Below, piece after piece: positions 18,037 through 25,961 of a stretch of DNA of 50,485 nucleotides. The notes beneath the pieces were generated by a model. That model had not been told where the DNA came from. It did not search any database and saw nothing but the letters and a program-made list of their open reading frames with translations. Origin of the DNA: an uncultured Saprospirales bacterium (GTDB lineage: Bacteria > Bacteroidota > Bacteroidia > Chitinophagales > JADIYW01). The translations under genes were made by a program, and so were the position numbers. Within the stretch, counting starts at the first letter, position 1, and every line of letters starts with the position of its first letter. The stretch covers positions 1 to 50,485 of the forward strand of contig CALLKF010000135.1 of NCBI GenBank assembly GCA_938008535.1, read 5' to 3'.

Positions 18037-18115
18037 GCCGAAGTGGCGGAATGGTAGACGCGCACGACTCAAACTCGTGTATGCAAGTGTGTGGGTTCGA
18101 GTCCCACCTTCGGTA
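18037..18115 (+). tRNA. tRNA-Leu (anticodon CAA)
   Basis: The cloverleaf folds by eye. The acceptor arm is GCCGAAG with CTTCGGT (G-U at the first pair). The D arm is GCG/CGC. The anticodon arm CACGA/TCGTG carries the loop CTCAAAC, giving anticodon CAA for UUG codons. An 11-base variable region follows, and the T arm is GTGGG-TTCGAGT-CCCAC. The discriminator is A and CCA is not encoded. A terminator follows. Confidence 0.97.
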
Positions 18116-18127
18116 CTTCTTTATTAA

Positions 18128-18152
18128 AACCTTGCTTCGGCAAGGTTTTTTT
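18128..18152 (+). terminator. Intrinsic terminator of the tRNA-Leu transcript
   Basis: AACCTTGC and GCAAGGTT pair perfectly around a TTCG tetraloop, followed by a run of T. It lies 12 bases after the tRNA. Confidence 0.93.
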
Positions 18153-18228
18153 TTGCATTTATTTTTAATAATTCCAAATACTAACTCATTATTTCAACCA
18201 TTTAATAAAAATTTTAAATAAAAAAATA

Positions 18229-18236
18229 TACCTTTG
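18229..18236 (+). promoter_or_regulatory. Candidate -7 element of the polyene gene block
   Basis: TACCTTTG matches TAnnTTTG exactly, 50 bases before the ammonia-lyase start. It is the best promoter candidate for the first operon of the block. No clear TTTG -33 box is seen. Confidence 0.45.
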
Positions 18237-18285
18237 GTAGGTACAAAAACCATGAATTTTTAAATATATTTTATAATTACACACG

Positions 18286-19827
18286 ATGATTACGATAGGT
18301 GAAAATGAGTTATCGATTAAAGATGTTTACTCCATTCTGTTTGAAGAAAAGAAAATACAACTTTCGGAAGAAGCAATTCAAAATGTAAATAATGGATATG
18401 AATTTTTAATAGAATTTTCTAAAGGAAAATTGATTTATGGTATCAATACTGGCTTTGGTCCAATGGCGCAGTACAAAATTGCCGATAAAGACTTAAAACA
18501 ACTTCAACTCAATTTAATCAGAAGTCACAGTTCTGGAACCGGTGCATTGCTCGCTCCAATCTATGTAAAAGCAGCCATGATTGCTCGTTTATCTTCTTTT
18601 ATGAAAGGATTTTCAGGCGTTCATAAAGAAATGGTAGAACTTTTAAAAGACATTATCAATAAAAATATTACACCATGCATTTATGAACATGGTGGTGTTG
18701 GCGCAAGCGGTGATTTAGTACAATTGGCACACTTAGCTTTAACCTTAATTGGCGAAGGTGAAGTTAATTACAAAGGAAAAATCAGTGTTTCATCTGAAGT
18801 ATTTTCAAAAGAAAATATTCAACCACTAACTATACACAAACGTGAAGGAATTGCTGTTATGAATGGCACTTCTGTTATGACAGGAATTGGTTTATTAAAT
18901 ACTATTTACGCTAGAAAAATAATGAATTGGTCTGTTATTTTTTCAAGCATGATTAATGAATTAGTTGAAGCGTTTGATGATCATTTCTCAGAAGAATTAA
19001 ACAAAGTAAAAAATCATAACGGTCAGCAAAAAGTAGCCAATGCCATGCGCCAATTAGTGCAAAGCAGTCAACTCATTAAAAAGCGTTCTGACCATTTATA
19101 TCAACATCATAAAATTGCAAAAGAACGCATGGACGAAAAAGTGCAGGAATACTATTCTATTCGTTGTGTTCCTCAAATTGTGGGTCCAGTTTTAGATACG
19201 ATTGATAATGCAGAAAAAGTATTGGTGGATGAATTAAATTCAGTAAACGACAATCCAGTAATTGACGTAAAAAATCAAAATATTTTTCATGGTGGAAATT
19301 TTCATGGTGACTATGTTTCTCTGGAAATGGATAAACTAAAAATTGCAGTTACCAAACTTTCTATTTTAGCAGAACGACAATTGAATTACTTAATAAACAA
19401 CAACCTAAATGAAAAACTAACTCCATTTATCAATTTAGGAAAATTGGGTTTGAATTTTGGCGTTCAAGGATTGCAATTTACGGCTACATCTACCGTTGCA
19501 GAAAGCCAAATGCTTTCTAATCCAATGTATGTGCATAGTATTCCAAACAACAACGACAATCAAGATGTGGTAAGTATGGGAACCAACGCAGCACTAATCA
19601 CTAAAAAAGTAATCGAAAACGCTTTTGAAGTAATGTCTATTCATGCGATTGCTATTACACAAGCTATAGATTATTTAAAATGTGCTGATAAATTATCGGA
19701 AGTTTCTTTCAAAACCTATTCAGAAATCCGAGCAATTTGCCCAGTAATTATTGAAGATAAACCGTTATACAAAAATATAGCATTGATTAATCAATACCTT
19801 AAAGATAAAAACAATAACCTTTTATAA
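18286..19827 (+). CDS. Tyrosine ammonia-lyase (flexirubin/polyene type)
   Basis: This 513-residue MIO-type aromatic amino acid lyase has the cofactor triad Ala140-Ser141-Gly142 in GGVGASGDL, which cyclises to MIO. It removes ammonia from tyrosine to give p-coumarate, the aromatic starter of flexirubin-type pigments. The sequence closely follows what I recall of the Flavobacterium johnsoniae TAL: INTGFGPMAQY, NLIRSHSSGTG, then SNPMYVHSIPNNNDNQD. The selectivity pair is Ser80-His81, as in histidine lyases, yet the F. johnsoniae enzyme with the same pair is a TAL. No hut genes are nearby, and a FabG, a ketosynthase and an ACP follow within 2.1 kb. Histidine ammonia-lyase is the main alternative. 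Confidence 0.9.
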   Translation: MITIGENELSIKDVYSILFEEKKIQLSEEAIQNVNNGYEFLIEFSKGKLIYGINTGFGPMAQYKIADKDLKQLQLNLIRSHSSGTGALLAPIYVKAAMIARLSSFMKGFSGVHKEMVELLKDIINKNITPCIYEHGGVGASGDLVQLAHLALTLIGEGEVNYKGKISVSSEVFSKENIQPLTIHKREGIAVMNGTSVMTGIGLLNTIYARKIMNWSVIFSSMINELVEAFDDHFSEELNKVKNHNGQQKVANAMRQLVQSSQLIKKRSDHLYQHHKIAKERMDEKVQEYYSIRCVPQIVGPVLDTIDNAEKVLVDELNSVNDNPVIDVKNQNIFHGGNFHGDYVSLEMDKLKIAVTKLSILAERQLNYLINNNLNEKLTPFINLGKLGLNFGVQGLQFTATSTVAESQMLSNPMYVHSIPNNNDNQDVVSMGTNAALITKKVIENAFEVMSIHAIAITQAIDYLKCADKLSEVSFKTYSEIRAICPVIIEDKPLYKNIALINQYLKDKNNNLL

Positions 19828-19836
19828 TTTTACACA

Positions 19837-20565
19837 ATGAACTACGCATTAGTAACTGGTGGCTCCAGAGGAATCGGTAGCGCAATTTGCATTAAACTCG
19901 CAGAAATGGGTTTTGCTATTTTGCTGAATTATAAAAGCAATGATGAGGAAGCAAATAATACTAAACAAAAAATTGAAGCATTAGGTACACCATGTAAGTT
20001 ATTAAAATTCGATGTTTCTAATCCTGAAGAAACAACTACTGTTTTAACCAATTGGTTAGATGCTCATAAAGATGCAAAAATCGAAGTATTAGTAAATAAC
20101 GCAGGCATTCGTCAAGATAATTTAATAGTGTTTATGCCAGAAGAGCAATGGCACAGCGTCATTAATTCTAACTTAAACGCATTTTATTACATTTCTAAAA
20201 TTGTAGTAAAAAACATGTTAGCTGCTCGTTACGGACGCATTATTAATATTGTTTCATTATCAGGCACTAAAGGTATGGCTGGACAAACCAATTATTCAGC
20301 TGCAAAAGCTGGTGTGATTGGCGCAACCAAAGCATTAGCGTTAGAAATTGCCAAACGAAATATCACAGTAAATGCAGTTGCTCCAGGTTTTATTGCAACT
20401 GATATGACAAAAGATTTAAACGAAAAAGAATTGTCTGAACACATACCGATGAAACGATTTGGCACACCACAAGAAGTAGCAGATACCGTTGGTTTTTTGG
20501 CGTCTAAATCAGCATCATATATTACTGGCCAAGTTATTTCAATTAACGGTGGTCTTTCTACTTAA
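19837..20565 (+). CDS. 3-oxoacyl-ACP reductase (FabG-like SDR)
   Basis: This 242-residue short-chain dehydrogenase has the NADPH-binding motif TGGSRGIG at residues 7-14, NNAG near residue 90, and the catalytic Ser140, Tyr153 and Lys157. It reduces the beta-keto group of ACP-bound chains. It starts 9 bases after the ammonia-lyase gene and is followed by a ketosynthase gene and an ACP gene. It therefore serves the polyene pathway rather than general fatty acid synthesis. Sequence and length are typical of FabG; the primary-metabolism copy would be expected elsewhere. Confidence 0.93.
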   Translation: MNYALVTGGSRGIGSAICIKLAEMGFAILLNYKSNDEEANNTKQKIEALGTPCKLLKFDVSNPEETTTVLTNWLDAHKDAKIEVLVNNAGIRQDNLIVFMPEEQWHSVINSNLNAFYYISKIVVKNMLAARYGRIINIVSLSGTKGMAGQTNYSAAKAGVIGATKALALEIAKRNITVNAVAPGFIATDMTKDLNEKELSEHIPMKRFGTPQEVADTVGFLASKSASYITGQVISINGGLST

Positions 20566-20580
20566 TTTATAAAAATATTT

Positions 20581-20588
20581 TATCTTTG
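20581..20588 (+). promoter_or_regulatory. Candidate internal -7 element before the ketosynthase
   Basis: TATCTTTG, a full TAnnTTTG match, lies 5 bases before the ketosynthase ATG. If used, it would give a nearly leaderless transcript. No -33 box is clear. Confidence 0.3.
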
Positions 20589-20593
20589 CTACC

Positions 20594-21817
20594 ATGAACA
20601 GAGTAGTCATTACTGGTTACGGAATTTACTCATGTATCGGAAAAAACATCGATGCAGTTAAAGAGTCGTTATATCATGGAAAATCAGGAATTGTATTAGA
20701 TGCTTTGAGAAAAGAATTTGGATACCGTTCGGGTTTAACTGGATACTTAGAGCCACCATATCTAAAAGAATTACTAGACAGACGTTCACGATTAATGTTG
20801 CCTGAACAAGGTGAATACGCTTACTTAGCTACTTTAGAAGCAATTAAAAATGCAAACTTGGATCAAGATTATATAGATAAACATGACGTTGGTATTTTGT
20901 ACGGAAACGATAGTTCTGCAAAACCAATCATTGATGCTATCGATATCATTCGTGAAAAGAAAAACACCATGTTCGCAGGTTCTGGCTCTGTTTTTCAGTC
21001 GTTAAATTCTACTGTAACCATGAATTTAGCAACCATTTTTCGGTTAAAAGGTGTAAACTTCACTTTGAGTGCCGCTTGTGCAAGTGGCTCACATGCTATT
21101 GGTTTAGGTTATCATTTTATAAAAACTGGTTTACAAGATTGTATCGTTTGCGGTGGCGCACAAGAAACCAATATTTATTCCATGGGAAATTTCGATGCTT
21201 TGTCTGCCTTTTCTATTCGAGAAGATGAACCAACAAAAGCATCTCGTCCTTTCGATCGTGATCGTGATGGCTTGGTTCCAAGTGGTGGTGGAGCAACGGT
21301 TATTTTAGAAAGTTTAGAATCAGCTTTAAAACGTGGCGCACCAATTTACGGTGAAGTAATTGGCTACGGTTTTTCATCAAATGGTGGTCACATTTCCAAT
21401 CCAACAGTTGACGGTCCTGTAAAAGCCATTCACATGTCGTTAAAAGACGCAAATGTGCAGGCAAACGAAATCGATTACATCAACGCACACGCAACCTCAA
21501 CGCCAGTTGGCGATGCAAGTGAAGCACAAGCATTACATACAGTTTTTGGAGACACTAACGCATACATTAGTTCCACAAAATCAATGACTGGTCACGAATG
21601 TTGGATGGCTGGTGCCAGCGAAATTATTTATTCTTTAATAATGATGCGTGATGGATTTGTGGCGCCAAATATTAACTTTGAAAATCCTGATGAATATTCA
21701 GCAAAACTAAATATTGCAGATAAAAAAATTGATAAAAAAATTGACGTATTTTTGTCTAACTCATTTGGATTTGGTGGCACCAATTCTGCTTTAGTAGTAA
21801 AAAAATATAAAGATTAA
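20594..21817 (+). CDS. Beta-ketoacyl-ACP synthase (KAS-II type, first copy)
   Basis: This 407-residue thiolase-fold condensing enzyme has the complete Cys-His-His triad: Cys162 in AACASGSHA, His299 in NAHATSTPVGD, and His334 in SMTGHE. It extends ACP-bound chains by decarboxylative condensation with malonyl-ACP. In aryl polyene and flexirubin clusters such enzymes elongate the polyene chain. It lies 28 bases after the ketoreductase gene and 23 before the ACP gene. A second, more divergent ketosynthase closes the block at 27104. The motif set says both are catalytic and not chain-length-factor-type partners. Confidence 0.93.
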   Translation: MNRVVITGYGIYSCIGKNIDAVKESLYHGKSGIVLDALRKEFGYRSGLTGYLEPPYLKELLDRRSRLMLPEQGEYAYLATLEAIKNANLDQDYIDKHDVGILYGNDSSAKPIIDAIDIIREKKNTMFAGSGSVFQSLNSTVTMNLATIFRLKGVNFTLSAACASGSHAIGLGYHFIKTGLQDCIVCGGAQETNIYSMGNFDALSAFSIREDEPTKASRPFDRDRDGLVPSGGGATVILESLESALKRGAPIYGEVIGYGFSSNGGHISNPTVDGPVKAIHMSLKDANVQANEIDYINAHATSTPVGDASEAQALHTVFGDTNAYISSTKSMTGHECWMAGASEIIYSLIMMRDGFVAPNINFENPDEYSAKLNIADKKIDKKIDVFLSNSFGFGGTNSALVVKKYKD

Positions 21818-21840
21818 ATTTAACCATAAAAAGCACACGC

Positions 21841-22101
21841 ATGGAAAACGAAGAAATAATAGCTAAGATCAATAACTTTTTTGTTGAAGATTTTGAAGCA
21901 GATGAAACAAGTATTGTTCCTGAAGCAAATATGCGCAAAACATTAGATTTAGATAGCTTAGACTTTGTAGATTTAGTGGTAGTAATTGAATCCAATTTTG
22001 GATTTAAAGTAAAACCAGAAGATTTTACTAATATCGTTTCTTTTCAAGATTTTTATGATTATGTAATTGCAAATAGCAAACAAGTAGAAAACCAAGCATA
22101 A
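21841..22101 (+). CDS. Acyl carrier protein
   Basis: This 86-residue acidic helical protein carries the 4'-phosphopantetheine attachment serine at Ser39 in LDLDSLDFVDLV. It tethers the growing polyene chain for the neighbouring ketosynthase, ketoreductase and dehydratase. The residues after the serine site (LDFVDLVVVIE) form the recognition helix. The gene is one base from the start of the acyltransferase gene downstream, which suggests translational coupling. Its position and divergence from the primary ACP type support a dedicated role. Confidence 0.93.
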   Translation: MENEEIIAKINNFFVEDFEADETSIVPEANMRKTLDLDSLDFVDLVVVIESNFGFKVKPEDFTNIVSFQDFYDYVIANSKQVENQA

Positions 22102-22102
22102 C

Positions 22103-22984
22103 ATGTCTCAATGGCAAGGTAAATCAGAAGCAAATACACTTGGCTATAAAATATTCGTTCATATTCTCAGAAGATTTGGACTTAGACGTGCTTACCTTCT
22201 TTTGCGATTCGTATCACTTCATTATTTCCTTTTTCATTGGAAAAGTTCTAAACCAATTTTGTACGTATACAAAAATAAACTTGGTTATGGATTTTTTAAA
22301 GCATTATGGAAACTACGCGAAAACTATTATGTTTTCGGTCAAACGATCATCGACAAAGTTGCATTGCTGGCAAAAATAAAAACAGACTTCACTTTTAATT
22401 TTGACGGAAGACATCATTTAGACGAAATTGTACGTCAAGGAAAAGGTGGTTTGCTGTTAAGTGCACATGTCGGAAATTGGGAAGCTGCAGGTCAAATGTT
22501 AGAACACCTCAATACGTCCATAAACATTGTGATGTACGATGGCGAAGACGCTAATATCAAAAAATATTTAGATGCAGTAACAGGCGAACGATTATTCAAA
22601 ATTATTTTAGTAAAACCCGATCTTTCACATATTTTCCAAATAAAAAATGCTTTAGCCAAAAATGAAATTGTATGTATGCACGCTGATCGATTTTTACCTG
22701 GAAATAAAACAATCACCACTCCTTTTTTAGGCGAAGATGCGCTTTTTCCGTACGGACCTTTCCTACTATCCTTAAAATTAAATGTACCTGTTGTGCACGT
22801 GTATGCGTTTAAAGAAACCAACAAACACTACCATTTCTATTCTTCCGATTTATATTATTACAACAAATCAAAAGGCGACACCGAACAAACCGTACTAATA
22901 GATTATGTTGCCAACCTAGAAACCAAACTGAAACTATATCCAGAACAATGGTTCAACTATTACGATTTCTATAAGAAAGATTAA
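22103..22984 (+). CDS. LpxL/HtrB-like membrane acyltransferase
   Basis: This 293-residue protein belongs to the lipid A late-acyltransferase family. The catalytic HX4E motif is at His122 and Glu127 (HVGNWE), and CMHADRFLPGNK follows at about 195. One hydrophobic segment near residues 30-45 would anchor it at the inner face of the membrane. In aryl polyene and flexirubin clusters this enzyme is thought to transfer the ACP-bound polyene or fatty chain onto a lipid or resorcinol acceptor. The preceding ACP gene ends one base before it. No lipid A genes are nearby, which supports the specialised role. About 218 bases without a gene follow. Confidence 0.9.
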   Translation: MSQWQGKSEANTLGYKIFVHILRRFGLRRAYLLLRFVSLHYFLFHWKSSKPILYVYKNKLGYGFFKALWKLRENYYVFGQTIIDKVALLAKIKTDFTFNFDGRHHLDEIVRQGKGGLLLSAHVGNWEAAGQMLEHLNTSINIVMYDGEDANIKKYLDAVTGERLFKIILVKPDLSHIFQIKNALAKNEIVCMHADRFLPGNKTITTPFLGEDALFPYGPFLLSLKLNVPVVHVYAFKETNKHYHFYSSDLYYYNKSKGDTEQTVLIDYVANLETKLKLYPEQWFNYYDFYKKD

Positions 22985-23202
22985 TGCTTTATAAACTAGT
23001 TGCTTAGCCATTGGTTTCCAACCAACAATCTCTTCGCATTCGTATATTTCAACCTGCAATCCTTCACATTGAATGCAATTGTAAAAACAGCATGTAAATT
23101 AAAGTAATTATGTAACAAAAGAATTAATATATACAACGTATTTGCTGTATTTATAATGATTTTTGTATTTAAAATATAGTATTCACACTTTAATTTACAA
23201 CT

Positions 23203-23625
23203 ATGAAATTCTATCTAATAACGATAACTATTTTAATTCCTTTTTTAAGCTACTCACAAATCGAAAAAATTGACACTGTTGCTGATACCTTTCAGGTAAA
23301 CAATAAAACGAGTACCAAATCAACTGTTAAATATTGGATGGATTCTACCAAAACTAGCATCATTCAACAACAAGAAGTTGTCAAATCACAACAAACAGCT
23401 ATGTTATACACAAACCTCACTGAGTTTAGTTACTATATTAAAAACAGCAAACTACATCAATGCAAAAATGGACAACTTAGACCTATTAAAATGACCATAA
23501 AACTAAAAAACGATGCAACCATATCCACAACTGGAATGCTAAAAATGAACGATGGAAATACATTACAATTAAAAAATGGTGATGCTATAGATAAAAACGG
23601 TATTATCACTAAATATAAACGATAG
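23203..23625 (+). CDS. Secreted DUF6799-like protein
   Basis: This 140-residue protein has a signal peptide (hydrophobic to about residue 18, FLSYSQ). The C-terminal ~60 residues carry the alternating pattern LHQCKNGQLRPI, ATISTTGMLKMNDGNTLQLKNGDAI, DKNGIITK. That pattern is characteristic of DUF6799, a short beta-meander domain found in Bacteroidota. It sits between the two halves of the polyene block, but with 218 bases before it and more than 150 after it. It may be a passenger rather than a pathway member. The function is unknown. Confidence 0.8.
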   Translation: MKFYLITITILIPFLSYSQIEKIDTVADTFQVNNKTSTKSTVKYWMDSTKTSIIQQQEVVKSQQTAMLYTNLTEFSYYIKNSKLHQCKNGQLRPIKMTIKLKNDATISTTGMLKMNDGNTLQLKNGDAIDKNGIITKYKR

Positions 23626-23800
23626 TTTAAGCGTTCACTATACATTTTAATTTCATTTATTATATTTTGCAAATGGTTAAGCGATTAAAATAATTTGTCA
23701 TTTTAGTTGTAATTAATGACCATAAAATCCAATCTAAATAATGAATAAAAAAACAAAATAATCCAATTGCTATTTATTATTTTTGTTTGAATTTATTTTG

Positions 23801-24229
23801 ATGAATCAAGAAGCAATCTTAGATATAAATATTTTAGACATCATACCACAGCGTACACCAATGGTAATGATAGATAATCTTCTATACGCTGACGAAAAGA
23901 AAACAATTTCTTCGTTTGAAATAAAAACAGATTGTATTTTTATAGAAAACGGTTTTTTATCAGAAAGCGGTATCATTGAAAACATCGCGCAAACTGCAGC
24001 AGCTGGCTTTGGCTATATCGATAAAAAAGAAGGCAAACCAACCGCTATCGGATACATTGCATCTATAAAAGATATAAAAATCAATCAGTTGCCACCAGTT
24101 GGAACAAAAATTGCAACAGAAATTGTTGCACAAAATAAAGTATTAGATTTCAATATTATTCAGGGAAAAGTTATATTTGAAGGAACAGAAATAGCAAGCT
24201 GTGAAATGAGAATATTTGTTAAACCATAA
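23801..24229 (+). CDS. ACP-linked hotdog dehydratase (ApeP/FabZ-like)
   Basis: Starting at the ATG at 23801 gives 142 residues. A TTG-initiated extension of 6 residues is less likely. The hotdog-fold family is recognised by PQRTPMVMIDNLL at the N-terminus and by the central helix SESGIIENIAQTAAAGFGY. It keeps the acidic residue (Glu60) of the FabZ active-site helix but lacks the usual HFP-type histidine, having ENGF instead. Such FabZ/FabA relatives in aryl polyene clusters dehydrate the 3-hydroxyacyl-ACP intermediates. It is the first gene of a tight five-gene run (spacings 11, 16, -14 and 3 bases). Confidence 0.85.
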   Translation: MNQEAILDINILDIIPQRTPMVMIDNLLYADEKKTISSFEIKTDCIFIENGFLSESGIIENIAQTAAAGFGYIDKKEGKPTAIGYIASIKDIKINQLPPVGTKIATEIVAQNKVLDFNIIQGKVIFEGTEIASCEMRIFVKP

Positions 24230-24240
24230 AAATAATTACC

Positions 24241-24879
24241 ATGAACAAACTATTGTATTCTTTTTCTTTCCTGTTTTTTTTAACATGGAACGTAGTTAGC
24301 ACAAATGCTCAAACAGTAAAAGATATTTTTACAGATGAAACACCAATCACCTACTTAGGAATTGATTTCTCAAATTCTAAATTTTACGGCGATCCAGGTA
24401 CCGTTGATGGCAATGAAATGGTAAATCTGCTAAAAAAAATAAATGATGTGATTGTGTTTGAATATGCAAAAAAATACAACATTGCTGCAGCCATCAAACA
24501 TAGCAACATTGATTTAAAAATAGATTTAACAGACAAATTAAATGTAAACATAGATGGCAAAAAATTTATAACTTATAATCCAGGAGATATTAATAAATTA
24601 CAAGAAGCAGATATCAATAAAATTGTTGGAAAATACAAAACCACAGGCAAAGGAATTGGTATGATTTTCATCGTTGACAATATGGATAAATCACAAAATT
24701 CAACTACTGCTTGGGTAACTTTCTTTAATTTAGGAAATAAAAAAGTATTATTAACTGAGAAAATGACCTCTAAAGCAGCAGGTTTTGGGTTCAGAAATTT
24801 CTGGACAAAACCTTTCTATGATATGATTAAAGACATAAAGACAACCTACTATACAAAATGGAATTCTAAATACAATTAA
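24241..24879 (+). CDS. Secreted protein of unknown function, paralogue 1
   Basis: This 212-residue protein has a Sec signal peptide ending near residue 24 (STNAQ). The mature protein aligns over its length with the next gene product. Shared blocks are PITYxGxDF near the N-terminus, LKIDxTDxLN in the middle, GIGM/GVGM with F-VD, WVTFF, KKV, and AGFGFRN/GGFGLRN followed by KW-SKY at the end. No catalytic motif or known family is recognised. It lies between the dehydratase gene (11 bases upstream) and its own paralogue (16 bases downstream), so it is transcribed with polyene genes. A role in the periplasm, for example handling or localising the pigment, is only a guess. Confidence 0.85.
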   Translation: MNKLLYSFSFLFFLTWNVVSTNAQTVKDIFTDETPITYLGIDFSNSKFYGDPGTVDGNEMVNLLKKINDVIVFEYAKKYNIAAAIKHSNIDLKIDLTDKLNVNIDGKKFITYNPGDINKLQEADINKIVGKYKTTGKGIGMIFIVDNMDKSQNSTTAWVTFFNLGNKKVLLTEKMTSKAAGFGFRNFWTKPFYDMIKDIKTTYYTKWNSKYN

Positions 24880-24895
24880 TAAATAATTAAAACAC

Positions 24896-25543
24896 ATGAA
24901 AAAACAAACACTTCTTTTACTAATCATCTTTTTTTTAGCAATCAATGTAAAAAAATCTAAAGCGCAATCTACGGCTGATGTATTTTCTGATAATGTTCCA
25001 ATTACCTATGTCGGTGTTGATTTTACACATGCACGATATTACGGAAATGGCGAACCATTTGACGGAAATGTTTTCACACCATTAGCTAAAAGAATCAATA
25101 ATTTAATTATTACAGAATACGATAAATACAACATCGAGAAAGCTGTTAAAAAAGAAGTTCGTTTAAAAATTGATGTAACAGATGCATTGAATGAAACAGT
25201 TGATGGCAATAAAATGCTAGTGGAAAAAGCGGAAGAAAAAGATGATTTAAGCGAAGAAAAAGTAGCGCAAATTATCAGTAATTACGATTTAAAAGGATAC
25301 GAAAAAAATGGTGTTGGAATGGTATTCGTGGTAGATTTATTGGATAAAAACGCAGTAAATGCTTCTATGTGGGTTACTTTTTTTAGCTTAAGTACTAAAA
25401 AAGTAATTTTCACAGAGCAATTAGCTGGCGAAGCTGGTGGTTTTGGTTTAAGAAACTATTGGGCTCGTCCGTTTGCAGAAGTTATTGGAAGCATAAAATC
25501 TAAAGAATGGAAAAAATGGAAATCAAAGTATGGTGCAAAGTAA
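24896..25543 (+). CDS. Secreted protein of unknown function, paralogue 2
   Basis: This 215-residue protein has a signal peptide ending near residue 23 (KSKAQ). It is a tandem duplicate of the upstream gene product and shares the same conserved blocks, but carries an extra charged insert in the middle (AEEKDDLSEEK). The stop codon lies inside the thioesterase gene: the two overlap by 14 bases, which implies translational coupling of an exported protein with a cytoplasmic pathway enzyme. Both copies keep the WVTFF and FG-RN motifs, so the pair may form a heterodimer or act on related ligands. No function can be assigned. Confidence 0.85.
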   Translation: MKKQTLLLLIIFFLAINVKKSKAQSTADVFSDNVPITYVGVDFTHARYYGNGEPFDGNVFTPLAKRINNLIITEYDKYNIEKAVKKEVRLKIDVTDALNETVDGNKMLVEKAEEKDDLSEEKVAQIISNYDLKGYEKNGVGMVFVVDLLDKNAVNASMWVTFFSLSTKKVIFTEQLAGEAGGFGLRNYWARPFAEVIGSIKSKEWKKWKSKYGAK

Positions 25544-25958
25544 GCTTACTGCAACTACTTCCATAAGAATTCGATTTAGCGAAACCGACGCACTTGGTAT
25601 TGCGTGGCATGGAAATTTTCTCACCTATTTTGAAGATGGACGCGATGCATTTGGCGAAAAATACGGATTGCATTATTTAGATATATTTAACAATGGTTTT
25701 GTAGCACCAATTGTAAATGTAAACTGTGATTACAAGAAAATGATTTATTACGGTGATACTATTTTGATAGATACTACTTATGAAAATTGTGCATCTTCTA
25801 AATTGATTTTACATTATAAAATATATACACCAGAAACCAATGAAACGATTGCAACTGGCTCTACTACACAAGTTTTTTTAGATACCGCAACTAAGAAATT
25901 ACAATTAAGACCACCTGCTTTTTTGTTGGAATGGAAACAAAAACATCAGCTTATATAA
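25530..25958 (+). CDS. Acyl-CoA/ACP thioesterase (4HBT/YbgC-like)
   Basis: This 142-residue hotdog thioesterase has the family motif RFSETDALGIAWHGNFLTYFEDGR, in which Asp20 is the expected catalytic residue. It hydrolyses an acyl thioester or acts as an editing enzyme for ACP-bound chains. Homologous enzymes occur in aryl polyene and flexirubin gene sets (ApeK type). The start codon lies 14 bases inside the preceding secreted-protein gene, and the next ketosynthase begins 3 bases after its stop. The substrate is not readable from the sequence, but the setting points to polyene intermediates rather than housekeeping acyl-CoA. Confidence 0.9.
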   Translation: MVQSKLTATTSIRIRFSETDALGIAWHGNFLTYFEDGRDAFGEKYGLHYLDIFNNGFVAPIVNVNCDYKKMIYYGDTILIDTTYENCASSKLILHYKIYTPETNETIATGSTTQVFLDTATKKLQLRPPAFLLEWKQKHQLI

Positions 25959-25961
25959 TTC

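Noticed and set aside
18286..19827. Histidine ammonia-lyase of a hut operon
   Set aside because: No other histidine-degradation genes are nearby; the neighbours are polyene biosynthesis genes and the sequence follows the FjTAL type.
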